A DNA stretch of 18,865 bases, from NCBI GenBank assembly GCA_013415595.1, contig JAAEEW010000067.1, forward strand, positions 1 through 18,865. Direction: 5' to 3'. Both the position numbers and the translations under genes were made by a program. The notes under the pieces are model-generated. The model did no database searches. It was not told the origin of the DNA and saw only the letters and a program-made list of their open reading frames with translations. Positions 6,385-13,250 of the stretch are shown here, piece after piece. This stretch comes from Methanosarcinales archaeon. Its GTDB lineage: Archaea; Halobacteriota; Methanosarcinia; Methanotrichales; Methanotrichaceae. Numbering within the stretch: the stretch's first letter is position 1; every line of letters begins with the position of its first letter.

Positions 6385-8100
6385 GTGAAGAACCGAGAGA
6401 TTGCCAAGATCCTTTACGACATGGCGGAGCTGCTGGAGCTCAAGGGAGAGAACCGGTTCAAGATCATCGCCTACTCCAAAGCGGCCCGGGCCATCGAGTC
6501 CCTGAAGGAAGACATCGAGGATGTCTGGCGGCAGGGAGAGCTGAAGGCCATCCCCGGCGTGGGAAAGGCCATAGCGGACAAGGTCCGGGAGTACCTGGAG
6601 ACCGGCCAGATCCAGTCCTACCAGATCCTGGTGGCCGAGACCCCGCCGGGGCTGACCGAGCTTCTCCAGGTTCAGGGCATGGGGCCCAAGACCGTGGCCC
6701 TGCTGCACGACAAGCTGGGTGTCACAAACATCGACCAGCTGGAGCAGGCCGCGCTGCAGCACCGCATCCGCCGCCTTCCCCGCATGGGCGCCACCCGGGA
6801 GGCCAACATCCTGAAGTCCATCGACCGCTACCGCAGGCGGTCCACCCGGATTCCCCTTTACGTGGCAAAGCCAATCGTTGACCAGATCCTGGACTATCTG
6901 GGCCAGATCCCCGGCCTGGAGCACATTACCGTGGCCGGCAGCTTCAGACGGGGCCGGGAGACGGTGGGAGATATCGACATCCTGGCCACCTCCAGCTCTC
7001 CGGAGGCGGTGATCGGCGCCTTTGTGCAGATGCCCAGCGTGGAGGAGGTGCTGGGCCAGGGTCCCACCAAGGCCAGCGTGATAGTGAAGGAGACGGTGCA
7101 GGTGGACCTGCGAATCGTGGACCACCGGTCCTACGGCACGGTGATTCAGTATTTTACCGGGTCCAAGGAGCACAACGTCAAGCTGCGGGGGCTGGCCCTG
7201 CAGCGGGGCTACTCCCTGAGCGAGTACTCCCTGAAGAGGGTGGCCACCGGGGAGGAGCTGTACTTCGACCGGGAGGAGGACGTCTACGCCCGGCTGGGGC
7301 TGCCCTACATCCCCCCGGAGCTGCGGGAGGACCGGGGGGAGATCGAGGCCGCCCTGGCCGGCAAGCTGCCCCGGCTGGTGGAGCTGCAGGACATCAAGGG
7401 AGACCTGCACGTGCACAGCGCCTGGTCCGACGGCCTGGGAAGCCTGGAGGAGCTGGCCTCCGCCGCCCAGGGCCTGGGCTACCAGTACCTGGGGCTGTGC
7501 GACCACTCCCCCAGCGTGGGCATCGCTGGCGGGCTGTCCGAGGAGCGGCTGCAGGAGAAGATTGCGGCGGTGGAGAAGTTCAACCAGGGCCAGGACGGCT
7601 TCAGGATGCTGGCGGGAACGGAGGTGGACATCAAGGCCGACGGCTCCCTTGACTACCCGGACCGCATCCTGGAGAGCTGCGACCTGGTGGTGGCCAGCAT
7701 CCACATGGCCCAGAACCAGACGGAGAGGGAGATAAACGGCCGGCTGATCAGCGCCATCGAGAACGAGCACGTGGACATAATCGCCCATCCCACCGGCCGG
7801 CTGATCGGGAGGAGAGACCCTTACGACGTGGACCTGCAGGCGGTGCTGGAAGCCGCCCGGGGGACGGGGACCATCATGGAGATCAACGCCCACCCCAACC
7901 GGCTGGACCTGGACGACCACTGGTCCCGGGTGGCCAAGGACATGGGAGTCCCGGTGGCCATCAACACCGACTCCCACGCTCCGGACCAGCTCAGGCTGAT
8001 GAGCTACGGGATCAGGGTGGCCCGCCGGGGCTGGCTGGAGGCGGGTGAAGTGGTGAACACCCGGCCGCTGACCGACCTCCTGCCGCTGCTGGACCGCTGA
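6385..8100 (+). CDS. polX: DNA polymerase/3'-5' exonuclease PolX
   Basis: A 571-residue family-X DNA polymerase fused to a PHP phosphoesterase, the bacterial/archaeal PolX used in base-excision and gap-filling repair. In order: an 8-kDa-like helical domain, helix-hairpin-helix motifs IPGVGKA (56-62) and VQGMGPK (96-102), the nucleotidyl-transfer site GSFRRG..DIDIL (185-200) with a third acidic position in VQVDLRI (near 241), then the PHP domain with DLHVHSAWSDG (from 340), CDHSP, GTEVDI, IAHPTGR, EINAHPNRLDL and NTDSHAP. Those His/Asp/Glu motifs form the metal site for 3'-5' exonuclease and AP-endonuclease activities, and all appear intact. The upstream ATG at 6301 would add 28 residues unlike the family; GTG 6385 gives the standard length. 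It is convergent with the next gene. Confidence 0.95.
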   Translation: MKNREIAKILYDMAELLELKGENRFKIIAYSKAARAIESLKEDIEDVWRQGELKAIPGVGKAIADKVREYLETGQIQSYQILVAETPPGLTELLQVQGMGPKTVALLHDKLGVTNIDQLEQAALQHRIRRLPRMGATREANILKSIDRYRRRSTRIPLYVAKPIVDQILDYLGQIPGLEHITVAGSFRRGRETVGDIDILATSSSPEAVIGAFVQMPSVEEVLGQGPTKASVIVKETVQVDLRIVDHRSYGTVIQYFTGSKEHNVKLRGLALQRGYSLSEYSLKRVATGEELYFDREEDVYARLGLPYIPPELREDRGEIEAALAGKLPRLVELQDIKGDLHVHSAWSDGLGSLEELASAAQGLGYQYLGLCDHSPSVGIAGGLSEERLQEKIAAVEKFNQGQDGFRMLAGTEVDIKADGSLDYPDRILESCDLVVASIHMAQNQTEREINGRLISAIENEHVDIIAHPTGRLIGRRDPYDVDLQAVLEAARGTGTIMEINAHPNRLDLDDHWSRVAKDMGVPVAINTDSHAPDQLRLMSYGIRVARRGWLEAGEVVNTRPLTDLLPLLDR

Positions 8101-8173
8101 ACTGAGGGCTTATGCAAAAGGTCCGGCCTGGTGGCTGAAAAGACCTCAGATGGGGGCCCGGGCGGGTGAGATC

Positions 8174-8593
8174 CTACCCCGTCCACACCTCCATCTGCAT
8201 CTGGTGGTAGTACTCGATATTCCGGGGCACGAGCTCCAGCACCACGTACTCCGGATTGTCCGCCGTGCCGAAGTAGGGCTCCAGGTTCGGCGACCAGTAC
8301 TTCTTCCTGGTCTCCAGGTCCTCGTGGACCCGGGCCGAGGCCTGGATCACCACGTAGGGATCTTCATAGCTCTTTCCCGACCAGATGGAGACCGCCACCT
8401 CGGGATTCTTTCGCAGCTGCTGTACCTTGCGAGAGGTCCTCATGGTGGCGGCGATCAGCCTCAGGTCCTCCTGGCCGCTGGTGGCCATGAACCTCACCGC
8501 CGGCAGGGTCCTACCGGACTGCTGGTCGATGGAGGCGATGGCGGCCACGTGATCACCGCCCATGACCTCCAGAATGCGATCTTTCAATGCCAT
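8174..8593 (-). CDS. Pyridoxamine 5'-phosphate oxidase-fold flavin-binding protein
   Basis: A 139-residue split beta-barrel protein of the pyridoxamine-phosphate-oxidase superfamily. The pattern LRLIAATMRTSRKVQQLRKNPEVAVSIW matches the family's FMN-contacting strand and its S-x-K-xx-Q-xxxNP signature. The C-terminal YVVLELVPRNIEYYH strand is also typical. Such small stand-alone members bind FMN, F420 or heme and act in oxidoreduction or stress; the cofactor cannot be told from sequence alone. The ATG at 8593 follows a TATA box (8626-8637) by a short leader. It is convergent with polX, and the 73-nt gap holds a weak inverted repeat (CTGAGG/CCTCAG). This is probably a monocistronic gene. Confidence 0.82.
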   Translation of the reverse strand: MALKDRILEVMGGDHVAAIASIDQQSGRTLPAVRFMATSGQEDLRLIAATMRTSRKVQQLRKNPEVAVSIWSGKSYEDPYVVIQASARVHEDLETRKKYWSPNLEPYFGTADNPEYVVLELVPRNIEYYHQMQMEVWTG

Positions 8594-8625
8594 AAGTTCA
8601 ACACCCCATCATTCTCTCCGCCCTT

Positions 8626-8637
8626 CATAATTATAAC
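8626..8637 (-). promoter_or_regulatory. TATA box of the PPOX-fold gene
   Basis: On the minus strand this reads GTTATAATTATG, predicting initiation near 8606, about 13 nt ahead of the ATG. It is the only AT-rich element upstream of this gene. Confidence 0.5.
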
Positions 8638-8759
8638 TAATGATGGTAATGGATCGACCGGCCAGATCCAATCCCCCCCAGGGCTGAAATATGCTCGATG
8701 GGCAGAGGGATGGCAACAGGGTTGGCGTGCCCTGCTGGAAGAAAAAACTTTGACAGAGG

Positions 8760-9353
8760 GTGATAGCTGGTGAGAGGGTGAGGGAGGGCGGCAGATATCA
8801 TCACCGGGGAAGGTCCTGCCGGGGAGTCCTTGATGCAGAGAAGGTAATCAAAATGCTTACAATTGTGGAGGGCTGCGTCTTTTTGGACCTGGGCTGTGGG
8901 GATGGATTCTTGTCTCTGGCCGCTTCAGCCGCCGTGGGCTCTTCCGGCAGGGTCTATGCCCTGGACGTCCAGAGAGAGCCCCTGCAGGCCTTGCATAGAG
9001 CGGTGACAGAACGGAGAATAGCGAGTGTGGACCCCATCCTTGGCGACGCCGTGCTTCACCTGCCCCTTGGAGACGCCAGGGTGGACCTGTGCCTCATGGC
9101 CAACGTCTTTCACGGATTTCACGCTCGAAAAGAGGTGCCGGGGGTGATGGGGGAGGTAGCCCGGGTCTTAAGGCCCGGGGGCCTGGCGGCGGTGGTGGAC
9201 TTCAAGAAGGAGGAGACCCCCTTTGGGCCGCCCCTGCGCATCCGGCTCTACGCCGAGGAGATCGAGGAGATGATGGCCCCCTTCGGCCTGCGGGGAGAAT
9301 GGATCAGGGATGTGGGGATCAACCATTATCTGCTGCTGATGGTCAGGGTCTGA
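8760..9353 (+). CDS. Class I SAM-dependent methyltransferase
   Basis: The protein is up to 197 residues with a Rossmann-like methyltransferase fold. Motif I VFLDLGCGDGFLSLA (40-54) binds S-adenosylmethionine. YALDV (66-70) is the acidic strand-2 end that holds the ribose. LPLGDARVDLCLMANVFHGF (101-120) spans motifs II/III, and ARVLRPGGLAAVVDFKKEE is the post-motif helix and strand. It resembles the UbiE/ArsM-like small-molecule group; the substrate is unknown. The start is uncertain. GTG 8760 gives an Arg/Gly-rich N-terminus unlike relatives, which tend to begin shortly before the DAEKVIKML segment. GTG 8778 and ATG 8853 are in-frame alternatives, and a start-site error or small indel upstream is possible. 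Confidence 0.8.
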   Translation: MIAGERVREGGRYHHRGRSCRGVLDAEKVIKMLTIVEGCVFLDLGCGDGFLSLAASAAVGSSGRVYALDVQREPLQALHRAVTERRIASVDPILGDAVLHLPLGDARVDLCLMANVFHGFHARKEVPGVMGEVARVLRPGGLAAVVDFKKEETPFGPPLRIRLYAEEIEEMMAPFGLRGEWIRDVGINHYLLLMVRV

Positions 9354-9399
9354 CCGGACGGGACGGCACGGGTGAGCGGCGGACCGCCCTGAATCCAAT

Positions 9400-9413
9400 T
9401 ATAATATAAATAA
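9400..9413 (+). promoter_or_regulatory. AT-rich TATA region before the unrecognised 321-residue gene
   Basis: TATAATATAAATAA forms the core of a strikingly AT-rich patch in an otherwise GC-rich window. A start site about 25 nt downstream would fall near 9432, inside the nested inverted repeat at 9416-9473. A compact GGCGGACCGCC palindrome about 25 nt upstream could end the methyltransferase transcript. Confidence 0.45.
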
Positions 9414-9415
9414 TA

Positions 9416-9473
9416 CTAATAATAAAAATAGTAAACAGGTAGTTTGCATAACCTGTAGGAAAATTATTATTAG
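9416..9473. repeat. Nested inverted repeat (cruciform-like) in promoter/leader
   Basis: Outer arms CTAATAATAA (9416-9425) and TTATTATTAG (9464-9473) are a perfect 10-bp inverted repeat. Inside them ACAGGT (9435-9440) and ACCTGT (9451-9456) form a second perfect inverted repeat. The element sits between the TATA region and the Shine-Dalgarno of the next gene, so it could be a double operator, an mRNA hairpin in the 5' leader, or both. Confidence 0.6.
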
Positions 9474-9518
9474 TTTCAGAGGGCAATATAGAACTCAGCC
9501 TTCCAAGGAGGGTACTTG

Positions 9519-10484
9519 ATGACAAAGATGAACTGGTGGGCTTGCCCGCTGGAGCTGGATGAGGCTTCAAAATTGAGAGGATTGGACAAATATTTTTCCG
9601 ATACTAACAAGTTCATGACCGCGGACCCGCTCACCATCAGCCTTCGCGGAGCCATGATCCGGGAGAAGAAGGACCTCTTTAGCCAAAACGACCTGGCCAT
9701 AATGACCACCTTCCAGTTCGGGAAGGAGCCGCCGGTGCAAAAGCTGCATTACATGTGCAAGAATGTGAAATGCGGCTGGCAGGGGGACTTCTTCAACGAT
9801 ATCATCCTGTCCATCCGGGACTTCAAGGACCTGGACAGCGGCCTGGCCCTGAGGACCCAGATTTACGACATGGACAAGTTCGACAAGGATCTGGTGGAGA
9901 AGATCTGCGGGATCGCCAGCAGCACGGCCACCGCCTTCCCCTACCTGGCGCCCTACGTGGGAGCGGCATCCTTCGGCTCCAAGGCCCTGCTGGACGTGAT
10001 CCACGACCTGGACAAGCACGACGAGATCGTGGACCAGCGGGTGAAGCTGGAGGCCGTGGCCTCCGGGACCGGCCACCACCTGCTGCAGCCGGGATATTTC
10101 ATATGCTTCCGGGAGCCAATCGACGCCGCCGCAGAGGATTTGTCTCTGGACAGCGAGCTGCACGTGATCAAGGGCGACGGCAAGGAGTTCGACCGGTTCA
10201 GCTATGCGGTGGTGGAGGTGCAACGGGAGTTCAAGGAGCAGAAGGACCTGGAGATCGATCCGAAGGCGGCCACGCTGATAGCCGAACTCAGCGGCCAGGG
10301 ACAGAGCGGCAAGTCCGCCCTGGAGTTCCTGCGCGGCACCATCGACACCTATACCAAATTCAGGAAGCTGGAAAGGGTGCAGGAGCTGCAGGCCAAGACG
10401 GATCTCAACGATTCGGAGAAGGCGCTGCTGGAGGAGCTGAAGGGCGACAAAGAGCTGAAGGCCTTCATGCCCAAGCCTGCTTGA
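9519..10484 (+). CDS. Unrecognised 321-residue protein
   Basis: I do not recognise this protein. It has no signal peptide and no clear membrane helix. The N-terminal 120 residues look beta-rich (LAIMTTFQFGKEPPVQKLHY, FFNDIILSIRDF, ALRTQIYDMDKF) and carry a CKNVKC pair. A helical Gly/Ala-rich section follows (IASSTATAFPYLAPYVGAASF), then an acidic DLDKHDEIVDQ, a second strand-rich part around LLQPGYFICFREPID and FSYAVVEVQREF, and a charged helical tail (KFRKLERVQELQAKTDLND). The layout recalls C2-like beta-sandwich proteins, but that is only an impression. ATG 9519 follows GGAGG (9508-9512) by 6 nt and is preferred over the overlapping TTG at 9516. Codon use resembles the neighbours. It stands alone, with its own promoter and a T-tract downstream. 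Confidence 0.85.
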   Translation: MTKMNWWACPLELDEASKLRGLDKYFSDTNKFMTADPLTISLRGAMIREKKDLFSQNDLAIMTTFQFGKEPPVQKLHYMCKNVKCGWQGDFFNDIILSIRDFKDLDSGLALRTQIYDMDKFDKDLVEKICGIASSTATAFPYLAPYVGAASFGSKALLDVIHDLDKHDEIVDQRVKLEAVASGTGHHLLQPGYFICFREPIDAAAEDLSLDSELHVIKGDGKEFDRFSYAVVEVQREFKEQKDLEIDPKAATLIAELSGQGQSGKSALEFLRGTIDTYTKFRKLERVQELQAKTDLNDSEKALLEELKGDKELKAFMPKPA

Positions 10485-10600
10485 GAACAGGGAATTTATA
10501 TTTTTCTGGCTCGCGAAGCTCGACCCTTCCCGGTAACGGCTCCGGGGGCCACTTTTCCTCTTTGCCATAAAATGTGGTGCGGGAACGCCCTAGTGCTGGA

Positions 10601-10637
10601 CGGCAGGGAAAGTTCTCCGCCGCTTTTTTCCCCTTTT
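10601..10637 (+). terminator. Candidate T-tract terminator
   Basis: A weak CGGC/GCCG stem ends just before TTTTTT and TTTT tracts separated by CCCC (10624-10637). Archaeal termination often needs only T-tracts, so this could end the unrecognised gene. A closer T-rich stretch, TTTATATTTTT, also lies about 10 nt after its stop codon. Confidence 0.35.
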
Positions 10638-10650
10638 CAAATTTCCGTCT

Positions 10651-10670
10651 GTCGATCGGGCCAGATCGAC
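10651..10670. repeat. Perfect 7-bp inverted repeat upstream of a TATA box (operator candidate)
   Basis: GTCGATC-GGGCCA-GATCGAC ends 7 nt before the TATA box of the transporter gene. The 7-bp arms and 6-nt spacer have the geometry of a dimeric regulator site. Placement directly upstream of TATA/BRE suits an activator, or a repressor that blocks TFB. Confidence 0.45.
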
Positions 10671-10677
10671 GTCACTC

Positions 10678-10685
10678 TTTAAATA
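10678..10685 (+). promoter_or_regulatory. TATA box of the precursor-transporter gene
   Basis: TTTAAATA is centred about 18 nt before the ATG at 10699 and 30 nt before the in-frame ATG at 10711. Normal archaeal spacing puts initiation near 10705, which would exclude the first ATG and favour 10711. Confidence 0.5.
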
Positions 10686-10698
10686 GCGAAATAAAGAT

Positions 10699-11400
10699 AT
10701 GTCCCCCCTGATGCTTCCCCTGCTCGTGGCCTGGATATCCCTGATATCCGCCTTTACCCTCTTTGGCTCCTGGTACGCCCGGCGCTATCAGCGCTCCGAC
10801 GCCCTCATCGGCCTGTACGTGGCGTTTGGCATCTTCGCCAACATCGCCGCCACCAAGACCGCCAGCTTCGACCTGGGAATAGGGACGTTCTACGCCCCGG
10901 CGGTCATCCTCATCTTCGGGGTCACCTTCCTCATCACCGACGTGGTCAACGAGCGCTTCGGCCTGGCCGAGACCAGGAGGATGATCATCATCGCCTTCCT
11001 CTCCCAGGTGATCATCTCCTTCTTCTCCTGGCTGGTGGTCTCCCTGCCCCCGGCCCCCTTCTATCAGGATCAGCAGGCCCTCGCCACCCTGCTGGGCCAG
11101 GTCCCCCGCATAGTCTTCGCCTCCTGGGTGGCCTTCCTGGCCAGCGAGAACCTGGACGCCGTGATCTTCTCCTGGTTCAAGGCCCGGACCAAAGGCCGCC
11201 ACCTGTGGGCCAGGAACGTCTTCAGCTCCCTTCCCTCCATGGTCCTGGACTCGGTCATCTTCATCACCCTGGCCTTCTACGGCATCATGCCCGTGCTCCC
11301 CCTGATCCTGGGAATCACGGTGACCAAGTGGCTTGTGGGCCTGGTGGACATACCCTTCATGTATCTGAACCGCTGGATCATGTACAGGAGCGACGATTAA
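10699..11400 (+). CDS. Queuosine/archaeosine precursor transporter, YhhQ family
   Basis: A 233-residue integral membrane protein with about six hydrophobic segments, of the YhhQ/QPTR family (TIGR00697 type). It likely imports a 7-deazaguanine base for tRNA modification, archaeosine in archaea. Recognisable blocks are SWYARRYQRSDALIGLYVAF, the ILIFGVTFLITDVVNERFG signature (residues about 69-87), a central VAFLASENLDAVIF segment and a C-terminal WLVGLVDIPFMYLNRW. It is normal length. The TATA box fits ATG 10711 (residue 5) better than 10699, so the true protein may be 229 residues. It appears to be a single gene. The inverted repeat ahead of its TATA box suggests regulation. Confidence 0.87.
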   Translation: MSPLMLPLLVAWISLISAFTLFGSWYARRYQRSDALIGLYVAFGIFANIAATKTASFDLGIGTFYAPAVILIFGVTFLITDVVNERFGLAETRRMIIIAFLSQVIISFFSWLVVSLPPAPFYQDQQALATLLGQVPRIVFASWVAFLASENLDAVIFSWFKARTKGRHLWARNVFSSLPSMVLDSVIFITLAFYGIMPVLPLILGITVTKWLVGLVDIPFMYLNRWIMYRSDD

Positions 11401-11433
11401 TCCGTCGCCATCCCCTTTTCCCAAAATCTACGG

Positions 11434-11484
11434 GGAGGTCATCTGCCACCCCCCTTCTAAAAAAAGGACCTCCTATTTGTTTTC
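11434..11484 (+). terminator. Hairpin followed by T-rich run after the transporter gene
   Basis: GGAGGTC (11434-11440) pairs perfectly with GACCTCC (11467-11473), with a 26-nt C-rich and A-rich loop, followed by TATTTGTTTTCC. This may end the transporter transcript. The loop is long, so its stability is uncertain. Confidence 0.35.
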
Positions 11485-11548
11485 CTGGAGCCATGGCGGC
11501 GCCCGTACTGAAGGTTATGATGCCCATAAATCTGAAGCTGATGAAAAA

Positions 11549-11556
11549 TTTTATAA
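11549..11556 (+). promoter_or_regulatory. TATA box of the pentapeptide-repeat gene
   Basis: TTTTATAA lies in an AT-rich patch, predicting initiation near 11578 and a leader of about 40 nt before the GTG at 11619. A second candidate, GGTTATATT at 11565-11573, would give a shorter leader. Confidence 0.45.
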
Positions 11557-11618
11557 CATTTTAAGGTTATATTCTGCCACTGGGGATAATTGCGAGGCCT
11601 GCCCCGGTCCTGGCGTTC

Positions 11619-13082
11619 GTGCTGACGCTTCTGCTCCTGCATACCCACTCAGCTCCAGCCCTGTCCGACCAGCCGCAGAGGGTCGTCCCTGCCGGGGAGA
11701 TCCTGGAGCGGATCGAGAGAGGGCTGGCGGTGAACTACAGCGACGTCATCGTCGAGGGAGACCTGGACCTCTCGGAGCTGAGCCTCCACACCGAGAACGT
11801 GGAGCGCTCGGTGTACGACATCAAGTTCTTCGAGTTGCCGGAGACCGTAAAGGCAGTGGAGAGCCCCATAAGGATAGCCGACTCGGTGATAAGAGGGGAG
11901 GTGGACTTCCAGGATGCCGTATTCAAGAGATCCATCGACCTGGACGGCACCGAGTTCCAGGGAGACGTCCACTTCGAGTACTCCCAGTTCCGCAAGTACG
12001 CCTACTTTTCCGCCGCCCGGTTCAAGGGAGACGCCTACTTCTGGGATGCCCAGTTCAACGCCGACGCCTACTTCACCAACGTGGCCTTCAACGGATACGC
12101 CTCCTTCTTCAGGACCAGGTTCAACCAGCCCGCCTACTTCAGCAACGCCCGGTTCAGCCAGGACGCCTACTTCGGATACGCCAGGTTCGAGAAGAACGCC
12201 TATTTCGGAAGCTCCCGATTTTCGGGCTGCTCGGATTTCAGAGAGGCCTCATTTGCCGCCAACTCCTACTTCACCAGCTCCCGGTTCAGCCAGTCTGCCT
12301 ACTTCTGGAACGCGATCTTCAAGGGCCCGACATTCTTCTGGAAGGCCTGCTTCGATGGGTACGCCGACTTCGGGGGGGCCCAGTTCACGGAGGCCGTTGA
12401 CTTTGGACAGGGGAAGTTTCGGGGGCCGGCCGAGTTCAAGCAGGTGCTGATGGAGAAGGAGGCCAGCTTCGACAAGGCGGCCTTTGAACAGGACCTCAAC
12501 CTGGAGAACTCGAAAATATATTCAATCCGCTTCAATGCCATTCTCGGCAACAACACGACCCTCAACCTCAAGGATTCGGACATCAATCGAATGCTGGTGA
12601 GCTGGGAGGCCATCGACGAGCACCTGGTCTACCACGGCTCCTCCTACCTCATGCTCATCAGAAACTTCAGAGGGCTGGAGCAGTACGCCGACGCCGATGA
12701 CTGTTACTATCGATATAAACGAGAGAAGCAGGCCAGGCAAAGCGACCTCCTCTCCAAGTCCTTTGACGTCGTGGCCTGGCTGTCCTGCGGATACGGGGTG
12801 CGGCCGATGTACACCCTGTTTTGGAGCCTGTTCTCCATAATCTTCTTCGGACTGGCCTACTGGACCGGCAATGCCGTGCGGATGAACGTCGCTGCATCCG
12901 GAGAGGACGATATCTCCCTGGAGGACGCCATTTATTTCAGCGCCCTCATCTTCGTGACTCACCCCCCTTCCATCGACCGCCCGGTGGGCCGGTGGAGGTA
13001 CCTGGTGCTGATCGAAGACGTGGTGGGCTGTCTGCTGCTGGCCCTCTTCCTGGTCACCCTGGGAAACGTGATGATCAGGTAG
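11619..13082 (+). CDS. Pentapeptide-repeat protein with C-terminal two-helix channel-like domain
   Basis: This is a 487-residue envelope protein. It has a hydrophobic start ending ...HSAPA, probably a signal peptide. Residues about 95-300 form roughly 18 repeats with an 11-residue period (for example AYFSNARFSQD, AYFGYARFEKN). This is the variant pentapeptide repeat with Phe at alternating 5- and 6-residue steps, expected to form a right-handed beta-helix. A linker (NFRGLEQYADADDCYYRYKR) leads to a membrane domain: TM1 about 397-416, a re-entrant helix about 434-447 and TM2 about 461-483. That matches the Ion_trans_2 layout, but FVTHPPS stands where TVGYGD would be. GTG 11619 is the first standard start; the signal peptide may begin upstream at a non-standard codon because the frame is open back to 11565. 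Function is unknown; mechanosensing or anchoring is inference. Confidence 0.85.
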   Translation: MLTLLLLHTHSAPALSDQPQRVVPAGEILERIERGLAVNYSDVIVEGDLDLSELSLHTENVERSVYDIKFFELPETVKAVESPIRIADSVIRGEVDFQDAVFKRSIDLDGTEFQGDVHFEYSQFRKYAYFSAARFKGDAYFWDAQFNADAYFTNVAFNGYASFFRTRFNQPAYFSNARFSQDAYFGYARFEKNAYFGSSRFSGCSDFREASFAANSYFTSSRFSQSAYFWNAIFKGPTFFWKACFDGYADFGGAQFTEAVDFGQGKFRGPAEFKQVLMEKEASFDKAAFEQDLNLENSKIYSIRFNAILGNNTTLNLKDSDINRMLVSWEAIDEHLVYHGSSYLMLIRNFRGLEQYADADDCYYRYKREKQARQSDLLSKSFDVVAWLSCGYGVRPMYTLFWSLFSIIFFGLAYWTGNAVRMNVAASGEDDISLEDAIYFSALIFVTHPPSIDRPVGRWRYLVLIEDVVGCLLLALFLVTLGNVMIR

Positions 13083-13094
13083 GCGGGGAGAGGC

Positions 13095-13152
13095 GAGCCG
13101 GAAACGGAGAGATGCGTCGGATGCAAAGCGATGAGCCGGAAACGGTGAGATG
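13095..13152 (+). repeat. Direct repeat of 20 bp, period 38
   Basis: GAGCCGGAAACGGAGAGATG (13095-13114) recurs as GAGCCGGAAACGGTGAGATG (13133-13152), 19 of 20 bases identical. Only two copies are present. The gap between the convergent genes (13083-13266) otherwise shows a second, weaker pair around ATTGCCGG (about 13184 and 13230). Confidence 0.6.
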
Positions 13153-13250
13153 ACGCCAGAAGAAGGCCATTGAGCCAGATCGAATTGCCGGGGATGGGCC
13201 GGACCAGGAGGAAGCGACCCCAGACCGAAATTGCCGGAGAGGAACGAAAT

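Noticed and set aside
6379..7977. Long minus-strand open frame (532 codons) opposite polX
   Set aside because: It is a shadow of the clearly recognised PolX gene, with low-complexity Gly/Val/Gln/His content and no domain.
8102..8150. CTGAGG/CCTCAG inverted repeat between polX and the PPOX-fold gene
   Set aside because: The short arms are far apart with no T-tract, so this is within chance for a GC-rich gap.
9567..10568. Long minus-strand open frame (333 codons) opposite the unrecognised gene
   Set aside because: Its Leu/Gln/His/Val-rich composition is typical of the antisense frame of a GC-rich gene. The plus frame has a Shine-Dalgarno and globular-looking sequence.
11541..11564. Tiny ORF MKNFITF with TAA before the pentapeptide gene as a read-through or recoded stop
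   Set aside because: The likely TATA box lies inside it, so it is probably promoter DNA. TAA is not the pyrrolysine codon. It is kept only as a start-site caveat.
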